Positions 24,201 through 35,661 of a DNA stretch of 64,000 nt are shown piece by piece (within the stretch, counting starts at the first letter, position 1; every line of letters begins with the position of its first letter). The stretch lies in assembly GCF_000003815.2 (NCBI RefSeq), contig NC_049993.1, positions 12,969,602 to 13,033,601 of the forward strand, in the 5' to 3' direction. Both the position numbers and the translations under genes were made by a program. Origin of the DNA: Branchiostoma floridae. Taxonomy: Eukaryota > Chordata > Leptocardii > Amphioxiformes > Branchiostomatidae. The notes beneath the pieces were generated by a model. The model was not told where the DNA came from and ran no database searches. It saw nothing but the letters and a program-made list of their open reading frames with translations.

Positions 24201-26810
24201 TTGGCTCAAACTGGACCTATATGTCTTCTGGTTGCCGCTGCTTTTTGTGGCGCCGTGGCGTCATTTCTTAGGTCTTTGGCACCGACATCACTAATACTAC
24301 TACTTACAGCTTGGTATCTAACAGAATTTGCTGTCAGTTCCAAAGAAACGTTAGAGTACGAGCTGAGTCTGATTACTGGATTTATTTTAGGAGCAATGCT
24401 TGAAGTGACAGGCCGTACCATGATAAGACTATGCAGCTCTTCTCGACGTGTTCTTCAATTGCAGATTTTTATGGGCCCGATAGGTTTTCTCTATGGTATT
24501 GGATTGTGCTGGTTATTCGGCTGGCAAATGGTTTTGCCATCGACATGGAAAGATGCTTATCATATAGTGCCGAACATTATCGCCATATTCATTATTGTAC
24601 AGGTAGAAAGGCAAAGAGTGTATTGGGCGTCTCTAGAACTACAAGGCTACCCCGCCCTTCTTGTTAGTAGGAGCATCAAAACCTTAAAGGAAGAAAAGGA
24701 TTTTCCTCTTAGGTTTACCCTGATTGACTTTGCCGGAGATGCTGTCTATCACTGCACACACCATCTGTTTCTATCCAGTCTCGCAATTCACCTGATTGCT
24801 TTCAACATGGAAAGACTAGAAAAGGAGCCCGAATATATAAGGCGCATTTGCTACTGGGTTCAGTCTGTAGTAGTTCACTTGAAAAACCCCGATCCCCACA
24901 TCTTCATTGTTGGAACACACTCAAAATGTTTGCCTGCAGATAGGGTTAATTTCCTATCGCAGACTGTTAGCAAGGCGTTGCTTAGCAATGAGAAATTTAC
25001 TCAGTTCATTGTGGGAAAACCAGGTAGCCAAAACGATGTTGTGTTCTGTGTGGAAAACTCCATACCCATTCGAAAAGATGCACAGGCCCTTCTCCTTCGA
25101 AAAACCATTATGGAAGTCGCTTCTTCGTCATTCCAAGCAAAGAGACAAGTTCCTATCAAGTGGCTCAAAGTCAGTGATTTCGTTAGTAAGTTCAAATCCA
25201 GTTCTATAGACACGTGTCTCCTGGACAAACGTACCTTGCTTGAAAAGCTGAGACAGGAAGGTATTATTGAGGCTGAAGATGTATATGAAGCAGAAGAGTT
25301 TGAGGAGATGATTAGGTTCTACGACGAAATCGGAGAGATCAAGGTCATGGATGATGTTGTAGTCTTGAATCTGCAAGCTTTGGTACAGCTTGTTGTAGAG
25401 CTTGTGGAGCTTAATTGTGATGGTCATGAGCTTGGAATCGTTCATGTCAGTTCTTTGCGCAGAGTATGGAAGCACTTAACAGCAGAGAGTTTCCTTTCCA
25501 CCATTACGTTATTCGAGAGATATGACATTCTCTGTCCGATCTCACAAGAGCAGTATCTCGTGCCCTTGCTCATTGAGACGGTAACTAAGAAAGGCAAGCA
25601 AGAGGTCGAGGAGACAGATCATGGTGCTTCAGCATTCTGGGACCCAGCAGATTCAGACACGGTGCTCTACTTCAAGTTCTACAGGTTCTACCCCGAAGCC
25701 ATTTTCCTCCGTCTGCTTGCCCGATGTCTGTCAATATCACAGAAAACTCACGACCTTGGTCGCGATGCTGACCGCGATGTCTACAGAAACATGGGCAGAT
25801 TCTACCAGGGACATGATTTCTACTACAAAGTAGAGCTTTTGTGTCAATCTGTCGATCAGAACAGATCCGGGACACTGTCAAGTGCGCTCCAGGGCAGAGG
25901 TCCTCATTCTCTACTTCCCAGACTTCACAAGGACTTACAGCAGATCCGAGACAGGGACTTCCCTTACCTGAACTACACAGTGGGGCTTCCATGCTCAGTG
26001 TGCCGTACAACCACGAGGGAGAGAGAGACCGTCCTCCTCCACACATCCTGAGGATAGCAGGACATGACGAAGAGCTCCCACTACCCGGAGAGAAAGTTAC
26101 TCTGATGTGCCGAGGAAAAGCCTTTGAGTTAGACCTGGGAAAACAAGTGAGTACCCGTATTCCTCCATATTTTAGGTTGTCCATTCTGTTGCCGAAATGT
26201 TGATGCACGTAAAAAAATTCTGTAGGACTTACCAGTGGATAATTTCTTGCCATTGGTTACCTTGCAACTCCTATTTCCAACTCCTTTGTACGATAACTTA
26301 CCAAGCAACCCTTTATTCTAACATACAGCACCCGTCTTTGGACGTTGCCCAACCGGCGAAGATTGAAGAGGGCAGCAAAACATTTGCACAAGAAGGCAAG
26401 TTGGTATTTTGTACTTCAGCGTTTTTGTGCTGTCATGAAACAACCCATATAGTGCATTACAAGAAACTACATGTAAACTCAAGATAAAGAAATTGTCCTT
26501 CTAAACAGGCGTTAGAGCTCTGTTGGACCCCAGCACCACCCAGCAACTGTCCATCCTCCTGGACCCTCCCGCACCCATCTTTGGGAACAACTGGAGGGCG
26601 CTGGCTGACGAACTGGGGCTGTGCTTCCAGGACATCTGCTACATCGAGACCAAGCGCAACCCGACAGAGATGGTTCTAGAAATGTATGGTAAGAATACAC
26701 CAACAGCTAACACAGACCACGTCCACAGGGCTTTGTTAGACATAGACAGACTGGATGCCGCTGAACTGTTTCAAACTACTAGTGTCGAATCGCAAGAAAC
26801 AGCTCAATGA
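21284..26810 (+). pseudogene. TRD4: frameshifted Roc-COR-Death copy 4
   Basis: Exons by homology: 21284-21345, 23372-26146, 26329-26395 and 26509-26810; the intron 3 donor is GC (26396). Against TRD1 and TRD2, exon 2 has lost one base near 25864 and gained one near 25892, scrambling about ten residues and then restoring frame. It shifts again near 26005, giving a stop at 26049-26051 before the zinc-type stretch is finished. The Death exon is therefore out of frame. There is also an in-frame loss of ten codons before the first hydrophobic segment (about 23783) and a short insertion near 24080. P-loop, DFAGD and GTHSK are intact. It is either a recent pseudogene, a truncated protein without Death domain, or a locally poor consensus. 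Confidence 0.75.
21673..22748. mobile_element. Insertion with ATACCTCCATGAAA ends, TRD4 intron 1
   Basis: Starts with ATACCTCCATGAAA and ends with two copies of AACCTCCATGACATTTCATGG followed by GAGGTAA. The ends are inverted repeats. TRD2 intron 1 lacks it at the matching place (near 8815-8850). It has repeated TTATGCAAAT motifs, is AT-rich and encodes nothing. Another member sits in TRD5 intron 1. It is a non-autonomous element of unrecognised family. Confidence 0.65.
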
Positions 26811-29371
26811 ACAGATCAAATTGAAAATCAAAAGATAGTTGGTTAACTGGACTGCATGTCCAATTGCTCTTATTTCCTGTGTACATTCTGTAATACTATT
26901 ACGTACTATAGTTTCGTCTTTCAGGACAAGGAAGAGCAAACTGTACCACAATTAAGTACGCGAGCGTTGATGACATGATTCTTAATACAAATGGTTTGCG
27001 TTAATTGGCTTTGTTACGCGCTACGAAGTCAAGCGTCTCATGCACGCGTAATATAGGCGAAATACGGAATATAACTGTACATATACATAGGCACTTGTGA
27101 GCAAAACATTTACGTACTCGACTTGTAGTCTGAACATTCTGGGTGGACAAATATACTGTACTTACGAGGAGTGGAGTTCCTATCGCTCAACTAAAACGTG
27201 GAGAAGTATTAGTGTTGACACCATAAATGTCATTACAATTGTCACATATACATAGGCACTTGTAAGCAAGACATTATGTACTCGATCTGTATTCGTGTTA
27301 ATGTAAATAGCACATAACTGGTATGTTGAACGAAACCCTCTCTATATATTCTAGATAAAACATATAGTTTGCATTATGAAAGTATTATCTTATTGCATTA
27401 TCACATTTAAAGGTAAATATGAAATTATGCCATAAAGTAGGGTAACATTGGTTAGTGACGCGTTTGATGTATATGTGTATAGCAACGCTTTTATACTGAT
27501 CTTTCTTGTTATAGCATAGGGACCAACAATCAATCATTTGCGAATATACAATCGTGACATGTACAAGAGGAAGAGTTCTTGATAGCATAAAGTCGCTGGA
27601 AAAATAACATTGTCCTTCTTATATAGGCAATTTCAGTTATACGGTCCCAGCATTATTTTAGTTAAAGAATTCAAGAAGTACAAACAAGATATTTCCCCTT
27701 ATTGCTTAGATAGATAAGGCTGTTGTAGTACATGTATCAGTAAATACCGTCAGCGCAGCACCCCTACATTCCCTTGAAGTAGTTTAGTCCTATTTGCATA
27801 ATAAGTTCATCGGTGTACCAGTCGGCAAAGCAACGTAAAGGCCCCCTCTCACTAGACGTGGGGCACGCTTGCAGCATTGCTGCGTTCGAAAACGCAGATG
27901 TACCCCCACGGAACCTAGAGGTGCCCCCACGAAACCTAGAGGTGCCGCAAGCAAACCTAGAGGTGCCGCAAGCAAGCGCGACGTTTTTTAAAAAGTTTAA
28001 AAATAACGCAATTGGCAAGATGCCGCAACAGTGCCGCAACAGTGCCCCAACGGTGCCCAACAGTGCCCCAACAATGCCCCCACAGTACCGCCACCACGCC
28101 CTAAACAGTATCAAGAATATATTTTGCCTATTTAACACCAAGAATCAAAAGTAAACATCCTTTTATCACCGAAAAGCTATTTTAGATACATTTCTAATAA
28201 TTTTACAGCGGTTTTCGATCCAGTTACAGCATTGAGAATTCCACAAAACTTACCTTGTATCCGTATTCAGAGTAAACTTAAAAGAACATATTTTGATTTA
28301 TTTAATGGAAAGTAGGTCAGTATTTTATACTTGAAAACAAAAAAATAAGTAACTGGTTTATCGATTAATCTACGGATGTAGAGAAAAAGATTATCGTACA
28401 ACGTTCAAAAAGAAATTATTTATGTGATATGATAACGTTTGCTTTGGAGTTTGCGTTATAACGTTACAAGCAGTGTAATCATTGCTGGTAGGCTGCCGCC
28501 GATAAAATACAAAATTGCAGTTATTCAAACCCATGGGCCATTTTTTTCTCACTTTTTACAAATATGATAGACTTAGACATCATCAATAGGCTGGCAAGCC
28601 ATCCGACGACAATGAAAATACTCCGCGTCTTACAAAAAAGTATGAAATATCAAATATTTTCATTTTAAAAATTTGCAAAATTGGTGAATAAACATCAAGG
28701 AGCTTGGTAAACATATAAACATACATCATTATACATAACGTTACATGGTGCAAAACGTACACATGGAGTCAAATCTGGTATATGGTTCGTGTCTGTTCAT
28801 TCGGGTCATTTCCTTTACCGTAAAAGTCTTTCAAGGTTATCTATAGCATATGCATCATATAATTCATTATCATAAGGGAAATCTTTTCATTATAAATCTC
28901 ATCTTTGGGCATTCTCGTCATTTTTGAGCGATTTTTTTATGAATTGACAACGCTGCAATTGTCAATAACATGTTCATTTAGTCTAGAAACGCAAAAGTGC
29001 CACACGTCAGTGTGAGTGCAAGACAAAATCGGCGAAATTAACACAACAGTGCCGCAGTGAACGAACGCAGCAATGCCGCAAGCGTGCCCCACGTCAAGTG
29101 AGAGGGGACCTTAAATCCCTGGTTCCACCTCTTTGTTCGTGAATCTGAGAAGTGAGCTCGAGCACACAGCGTTGTATTCCGTCCACTAACAATCCCAGAT
29201 TGAAGTAGTAGAAGCAGAAGTTCGAGTCTCTGACCTAGTTCATCATCAAGGCATGCACAAGGTCACAAGTCAGTCCAAAACAGATCGTGACGCTAATTAT
29301 ATATAAGGAACAAAGCAAACAGTACGACGCCCCGAAAAGTGTCAGTTGACGCTTGTTCCATTCCTGACAAG
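26811..29371. other. TRD4-TRD5 spacer
   Basis: Homologous to the TRD2-TRD3 spacer at both ends (26811-27835 and 29113-29371) and split by a 1.3-kb inverted-repeat element. I see no intact gene. A block around 27060-27110 repeats at 27240-27290 (CATAGGCACTTGT and following bases). Confidence 0.65.
27838..29113. mobile_element. 1.3-kb DNA element with 50-bp terminal inverted repeats
   Basis: Left end 27839-27888 (AGGCCCCCTCTCACTAGACG and on) and right end 29062-29112 are inverted copies about 90% identical by eye. Flanks read TAA on both sides. The homologous TRD2-TRD3 spacer has a single uninterrupted TTAAACCC site (near 14642), so this is a true insertion with a TAA target duplication. The inside holds subterminal repeats of AACCTAGAGGTGCC (27910-27970) and GCCGCAACAGT (28020-28090) and no transposase. 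A 3-bp TWA target is typical of PIF/Harbinger, but the family is inferred only. Confidence 0.75.
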
Positions 29372-31008
29372 ATGGCAATGGCTGCAGCCCAAGGAAGAAC
29401 TGGAAAGACGCACGAGACTCAGGTGAAAGGAGACAAGTGAGTTTGTTATCATTGGGCGTTACGTCACAAAAATACAATATGGCTGTGGTTGATAAACTGA
29501 TTGAATCAAGCCTCTTTCAAGTTACATGTCTTCGACAGCTGACGACAGGTTCAAACAGTATCGGTTACATACCGTATGTATGTTATGAGGGGTGTCTAAA
29601 CAATCGGTGGAGCCAAAATATTCCCGCATTATTTTGAAGTTGTATTTGGTATTTTGAATTACATGTTGCTTTTCTCAATGAATCAGTTACATGCACCGCT
29701 ATACCGAACGTCGGTACCACCTTTGAGTTAGGCATTCTTGTTTTAATGCTAATAGCTAGCTAACATTGCCCCGTCATTTACATGATCATGAAAAATCCTA
29801 ATGCGTTAAGTTAACAAATTTTGGGACAAATACGGTCCCAAACTTGATGAAGAATTTCAACCACCACGAGAAATGTTTGAGGAGGAAGTTTGTGCTCTCT
29901 TGGTTAGCAGTAGTTCCTCATGTTTTCTCAAGACTAGTGTTTGCGCAACGTCACACGTCACGTGTGATCGCTCTTGTATGGCCAATATCAGGTGTCTCAT
30001 TGGTTTTGTAGATTAGAACTGTCCCGACTTCGCGTGTTCATTGTAACCAAGTCATTACCTTCGCCAAGAAGGTTATATTTTGGGTAGCGTTTGTGTGTGT
30101 GTGTGTATGTGTGTGTGTTTGTAGAAGACCACCATAACTCAAGAACGCCTGGATGGATTGTATTGATATTTGGTATGTTGGTAGGTATTGATGAGACCTA
30201 GTTGCTACTATTTCATGTTGGTGGTGGACATTTGTAACTGATCTTACCACCAGCCGCACACCTTTTGTCGTTAGTAGGTTATTCTGGTTACATCTGGACA
30301 TATATTTACTAATCTATACTATGCCCTTCAATGTACTAACAAGAGTTTGGAGACCTCATACCTCCATGAAATATTCCGATTATGCAAATGACTTTTACAT
30401 CGGCATAATTTATGCTTGGTTGTGTACACCTTTAACTAACACAGGTCACAATGTTGATAATCCAATCATTTACTACATGTAGTTAGATGAATTAGGACAC
30501 TTTCACATTAATTTTATGCAATATTATGCAAATTAGGGACTTATTTGCATAATCAGTATCTGAATCTTCTACCGTGAATATAGATTTTTCTCATGAAGTA
30601 TGCAAATTAAGTCCACATTTGCATAATTTGCACCTCATTATGTACATCTCTGCCAAAGATACCTGCATGATAAATATTATGGAAACCCATCATTCATATA
30701 CTCCGTTATGCTCCTTGGAAGATTTTGACAAAATTGCCCCTACAATTCCAGAGCTAGGGTGCCAAAACATACATCACTTCTTTTCTTACATCACAAGCTA
30801 TCTGCCACCAAAAAATCAAGACCATAGCATGTCCAGGTCAAAAGACACAAAAAATCGAAGTTCTGCTGCAGTACCAAGGTCACTCACCAGTAGACCCAAA
30901 ATCAACCCTGACCTTCATCTTTGCAACACCTACCCACATGTCAGATATCATTACAATCCATCCATCTAGAGTTTCTAGAGTTATGGTGACCACAAATATC
31001 CGGAAACA

Positions 31009-31073
<65 letters not shown>

Positions 31074-34000
31074 ACAGACACACCATAAACTATACCTCCA
31101 TTTTTCATGGAGGTAATTACCAACTTAAATTTCCATCGTTTTCTTTCTCCATGCAGTTCAGCCGAGAAACGGTCACTCGTAGGCAGTCAAGCGTGGCAGA
31201 CCGTCATTAGTGAACTCAATCTGAACTTCCTCCTGCCTCATAGCCTGGTTAGTACCTCTGCTGCCAGGGATACCTTTCAACAAGATGCACCCAAAGGTAG
31301 TTTACCGACACGACACAGCACCGTTTCGTTCCTGGGAGATGCCAGAGCTGGTAAGACAAGTCTGGAAAAACACCTGCTCGATAAGTCTTTTGATCCCACT
31401 GAAGAACCGACGAAAGGACTTGAGTTTGATTTGGTACAAACAGATGTAACGGAGGTGAATGAAGGTTGGCAAACAGTACACGAAGGGCCCTACAGTAGAT
31501 ATAACACCGGCCGCGCTCAGTATGTAGCCCAAGAAATTCTAAAACAGGCTGAGTCCGTTGTCAATCGCCCACTATTTCCACGACCAGCCGTGACTGCGTT
31601 GTTGAACTACGCGCTAACTATTGCGGTAGTTGCCATTGTTCCCGGGTCAGTCGGTTTTCAACTGGGATTCGGTGTTGTGTTTTTACTTGTAACGGGCACT
31701 GTGAAAATGTTCGGCCAAAGAAACAATGATGGAATTTACTTAAGTATATATTTCGTCATTGGCGATTGTTACGTAAGAAGGAATGGCTTCCTCAATATCT
31801 TCCTGTTATTCGGGAATAACCAGTCAGTGAGGTATCCACATCTTCAGTTCTTTCTGTTTGCCATTGCCGCAGTGGTACTTTCGTTTCTCCTTGTGATGCC
31901 GTGGCCAATGGGAGTAAAACCTGGCATTGCCATGGCCTTCTGCCTCATATGCCCGCCTTCACAACTACATTTGAACGATGTGCCTTCACAGCTTAACTTG
32001 ATTGTAGATGGGCCAACATATATTTTCGCTGTCGCTAGTCTTTTGAGTGTCCTCTCATGTAGTGGATGCTTAACTTCGGCATTACTTGCGCTGCTACCAG
32101 CAGCTTGGGGTATCACAAATGTTGCGATCGACGCCAGTGAACACATAAACTACTTACTCAGTTTCGTTGGTGGGTTTGTAATTGGTGCAACTGATACTGC
32201 GTGTTATCATATCATTTCACAACTATGCAATTCCTTTCGACGAATTCTTCAATTACAAATCTTCATGGGTCCAATAGGTTTTGTCTACGGTCTTGCCATG
32301 GGTTGGCTCCTTGGCTGGCGGATTGTTTTACCATCCACATGGAAAGATGCTTATTATATGGTGCCAAATATGGTCGCCTTGCTTATTCTTGTACAAGTAG
32401 AAAGGCAAAGGATATATTTGGCATCTCAAGAAATGGGAAGCTATCCATCATTTCTAATCAGTAGGAGCATCAAAACCATGAAACAAATGAAGGACTTGCC
32501 TCTTAAGTTTACCCTGATTGACTTTGCTGGAGATGCTGTCTATCACTGCACACACCATCTGTTTCTATCCAATCTATCAATTCACCTGATTGTCTTCAAC
32601 ATGGAAAGATTAGAACAGGAGCCAGGCTACATCAGGCGTATTTGCTACTGGGTCCAGTCTGTGATAGTCCATATGCAAAACCCCCATCCACACATCTTTA
32701 TTGTTGGAACACACACGGACAGCTTGCCTAAAGATAGGAGTATATTCTTATCGCAGAAGGTAAGCATCGCATTGCTAAGCAATGAAAAATTTACCGAATT
32801 CATTGTGGGAAAACCGGGTAGCCAAAACAATGTTGTGTTCTGCGTGGAAAATTCCACCCAAATTCGAAAAGATGAACAGGCCCTTCTCCTTCGAAAAACC
32901 ATCATAGAAGTTGCATCTTCATCCTTCCAGTCCAGAAAACAAGTTCCTATCAAGTGGCTCAAAGTCAGTGACTTCGTCAGTAAGTACAAATCCAGTTCTA
33001 CAGACACGTGTCTCATGGACAAACATACCTTGTTTGACAAGCTGAGACAGGAAGGTGTTCTTGAGGCTGAAGATCAGGCAGAAGAGTTCGAGGAGATTCT
33101 GAAGTTTTCTAATGAAATTGGGGAGATCAAGGTTATGAATGATGTTGTAGTCTTGAATCTGAAAGCATTGGTTCAACTTGTTGTAAAGCTTGTGGAGCTG
33201 AATTGTGATGATCATGAGCTTGGAATTGTTCACGTCAGTACTTTACGCAGAGTATGGAAATTTTTGACGGCGGAGAATTTCCTGTGCACCATCGCACTGT
33301 TCGAGAGATATGACATTCTCTGTCCGATCTCACAAGAGCAGTTTCTCGTGCCCTTGCTTCTCGAAACAATTGACTTGACTGTGGCAAAGAGAGACAAGCA
33401 AGACACCAAGGAGACTAATCGTGGTGCTTTGGCATTTTGGGACCCAGTAGATTCGGACACGATTCTCTACTTCAAGTTCTACAGGTTTTACCCCGAGGTC
33501 ATCTTTCTGCGTCTGCTTGCCCGATGTCTGTCAATATCACAGAAAACCCACGACATTGGCCGTGATGCTTACCGAGATGTGTACAGAAACGTGGGCAGAT
33601 TCTACCAGGGACATGATTTCTACTACAAAGTAGAGCTCGTGTGCCAGTCCTTGGAACAGAACATGATTCAGGTCACAGTCAAGTGTGCTCCAAACAGAGG
33701 TCCTCATTCTCTACTGTCCAGGCTTCACAAGGACCTACAGCAGATCCGAGACAGGGACTTCCCTTACCTGAACTACACAGTTGGGCTTCCATGCCCAGCG
33801 TGCGGTTCATGTAAGCACGAAGGAGAGAGAGACAGCCTTCCACACATCCTGAGGATAGCAGGACATGACGAAGAGCTCCCACGACCTGGAGAGAAAGTGA
33901 CGCTGATGTGCCGAGGAAAAGCCTTTGGGGTGGATTTTGGAAAAGGAGTGAGTACCAGGCATCTTGTTTGTCCATTAGTTAGAATCAAAGAATGAATTAG

Positions 34001-34632
34001 TTCAATTTTCGCCAACACAAATTGTAATGCAACCTTTGGGATAAAAGTCACAAAAAGACCATTTATATATTTCAAAACCGGAATGAGGTAGAATAACTTG
34101 CAACGCACCTTTTCCTTTCCATAGCAACCGACACTGGATGCTGCTCAGCAGATGAAGACTGGAGAAAGTAGCAAAACTTCTGAACAGAAAAGTGAGTATG
34201 TTGCTATTTTTCATCTCATATTTTGTTAGTTTGTTACCACCACATTAAAACCATCTAGAGCTTTGACTTCTTGGTATGCCGTCTTAGATGCATGTCAGAA
34301 AACAAAACAAGTTCTCGTTCCCCCAAGCAGGTGCTAGTGCCCTCTTGGATCACAGCACCACCCAACACCTGTCCATCCTCCTGGACCCTCCCTCGCCCAT
34401 CTTTGGGAACAACTGGAGGGCACTGGCTGACGAACTGGGGCTGTGCTTCCAGGACATCTGCTACATCGAGACCAAGCACAACCCGACAGAGATGGTTCTA
34501 GAAATGTATAGTAAGAATACACCAACAGCTAATACAGACCAAATCCACAGGGCTTTGATAGACATAGACAGGCCGGATGCTGCTGAATTAATGCAGCCTG
34601 CTAGCGTTGGAGCAAAAGTAACAACACAATGA
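29372..34632 (+). CDS. TRD5: transmembrane Roc-COR-Death protein, array copy 5
   Basis: Exons 29372-29436, 31157-33947, 34125-34191 and 34331-34632 join in frame to 1074 aa. All donors are GT. Domain order: P-loop GDARAGKT, hydrophobic block (longest runs LFAIAAVVLSFLLV and VALLILV), DFAGD, GTHTD, COR-like region, CPAC pair, Death domain. This is the only copy whose G4 motif keeps the Asp (T-H-x-D) usual in Roc domains, so it is the best candidate for a normal GTP-binding member. The head is shared with TRD3; introns 2-3 and exon 3 are shared with TRD2. Intron 1 carries a mobile element with a CA microsatellite. The frame is intact. Confidence 0.87.
30358..31115. mobile_element. Insertion with ATACCTCCATGAAA ends, TRD5 intron 1
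   Basis: Same family as 21673-22748: left end ATACCTCCATGAAA, TTATGCAAAT-type motifs inside, and right end TACCTCCATTTTTCATGG then AGG. TRD3 intron 1 lacks it at the matching place (near 15882). It includes a CA dinucleotide microsatellite at 31012-31070. The right end is only about 40 bases before the exon 2 acceptor, so it may affect the branch-point region. Confidence 0.65.
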
Positions 34633-35661
34633 TCAGATTTTGAATTAAGTCATTGTATGTTTCTATATTCATATTCCATAATACGTGGATCGAATCTTGG
34701 AGTTCGTATATATACTGGGGTGTAGAGTTCATGCCGCTTAACATGGATACGCATTATCATTATCGGAGAGCCCTTTGTACAGTTCTCTCATCTCTCAAGC
34801 TCTTGCAAAGAATGTTGACGCCTGTACATCGTAAGTAACACTTATATCAAAAGCAGGCCCTGTGTACAGATGAAAAATATAAGAATGGTGTAGCTCCTTT
34901 TAATTATGTCTTTTGTCATTAATCTGAGTGCATTTTTTACAATTATGTTATGATGTAAATATATATCATGTTAATTGCAAATTCATGCCCGAACATAAGT
35001 ATGCACAGGAATGCAATAAGGATAAAAACAATAATAGGGTATAAAATACAGTAATGAAACAAACGTAAAGCGAAATAAAAGTCATCATCTAGTGCTACTA
35101 CGTATACAAATCTAAAACGGTTGCTATTGGGTTTGCTTTCTTTTCTGTATTCTGTGAAAGATATGATGATGAAATTGCCGTTGGAGATATATGCATTAAG
35201 TGGTATTAGCAGGAAGACTGTTTTTTGTTTGGAGTTTGGTACGATGTGCAAAGCTGGGGAAAATTTTGTTGACTAGATTGGGTAGTTTATATCTTTCGGT
35301 ACTGTAATGTGGACAATGACAAATAAAGTGCATTTCATATTCAACTGCATTCCTTGTACAGTACTTACATATACCCTCCTTAACAGGTAATTGCTTGTAC
35401 CTTCCTCTTATATATCTAAACCTTAATACCGGGGCATTTAATATGGATGGATTGCTAGCGCACCTCCCTTGACGATTGAAGAAAAATTTAGTCATAAGAT
35501 CAAGGCAGTCCTTTCACTTAAGACGGTAATCAATGAGTACAGTAGAATGCCACCCCCTTATGTTTAAGATGGATCCGTCCCATAACAGGTTGTGACGTGG
35601 AGAAACGTAAACAGTACGGCGCCCCCTTGTAACACCTGTACACTCTTCAATTGTTGACAAG
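34633..35661. other. TRD5-TRD6 spacer
   Basis: Apart from a minus-strand retrotransposon fragment at 35196-35495, this is AT-rich sequence with no gene I can support. The stretch 34860-35190 may be the 3' UTR of that retroelement. Confidence 0.5.
35196..35495 (-). pseudogene. Retrotransposon C-terminal fragment with zf-RVT-like motif
   Basis: The minus-strand frame contains LRFRYIRGRYKQLPVKEG, then C-x2-C (ICKYC) ... H-x3-C (HFICHC) and CPHYSTER. This is the pattern of the zinc-binding tail that follows the reverse transcriptase of many non-LTR retrotransposons in invertebrates. No polymerase motifs precede it, so it is a truncated remnant. Confidence 0.65.

Noticed and set aside
27764-28141. 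Repetitive open frames on both strands (VPPRNLEVP-type and AAPLGFVG-type)
   Set aside because: Translation of subterminal tandem repeats of the inverted-repeat element.
31012-31070. CA/TG repeat frames read as Val-Cys or Thr-His proteins
   Set aside because: Simple dinucleotide microsatellite inside a mobile element.
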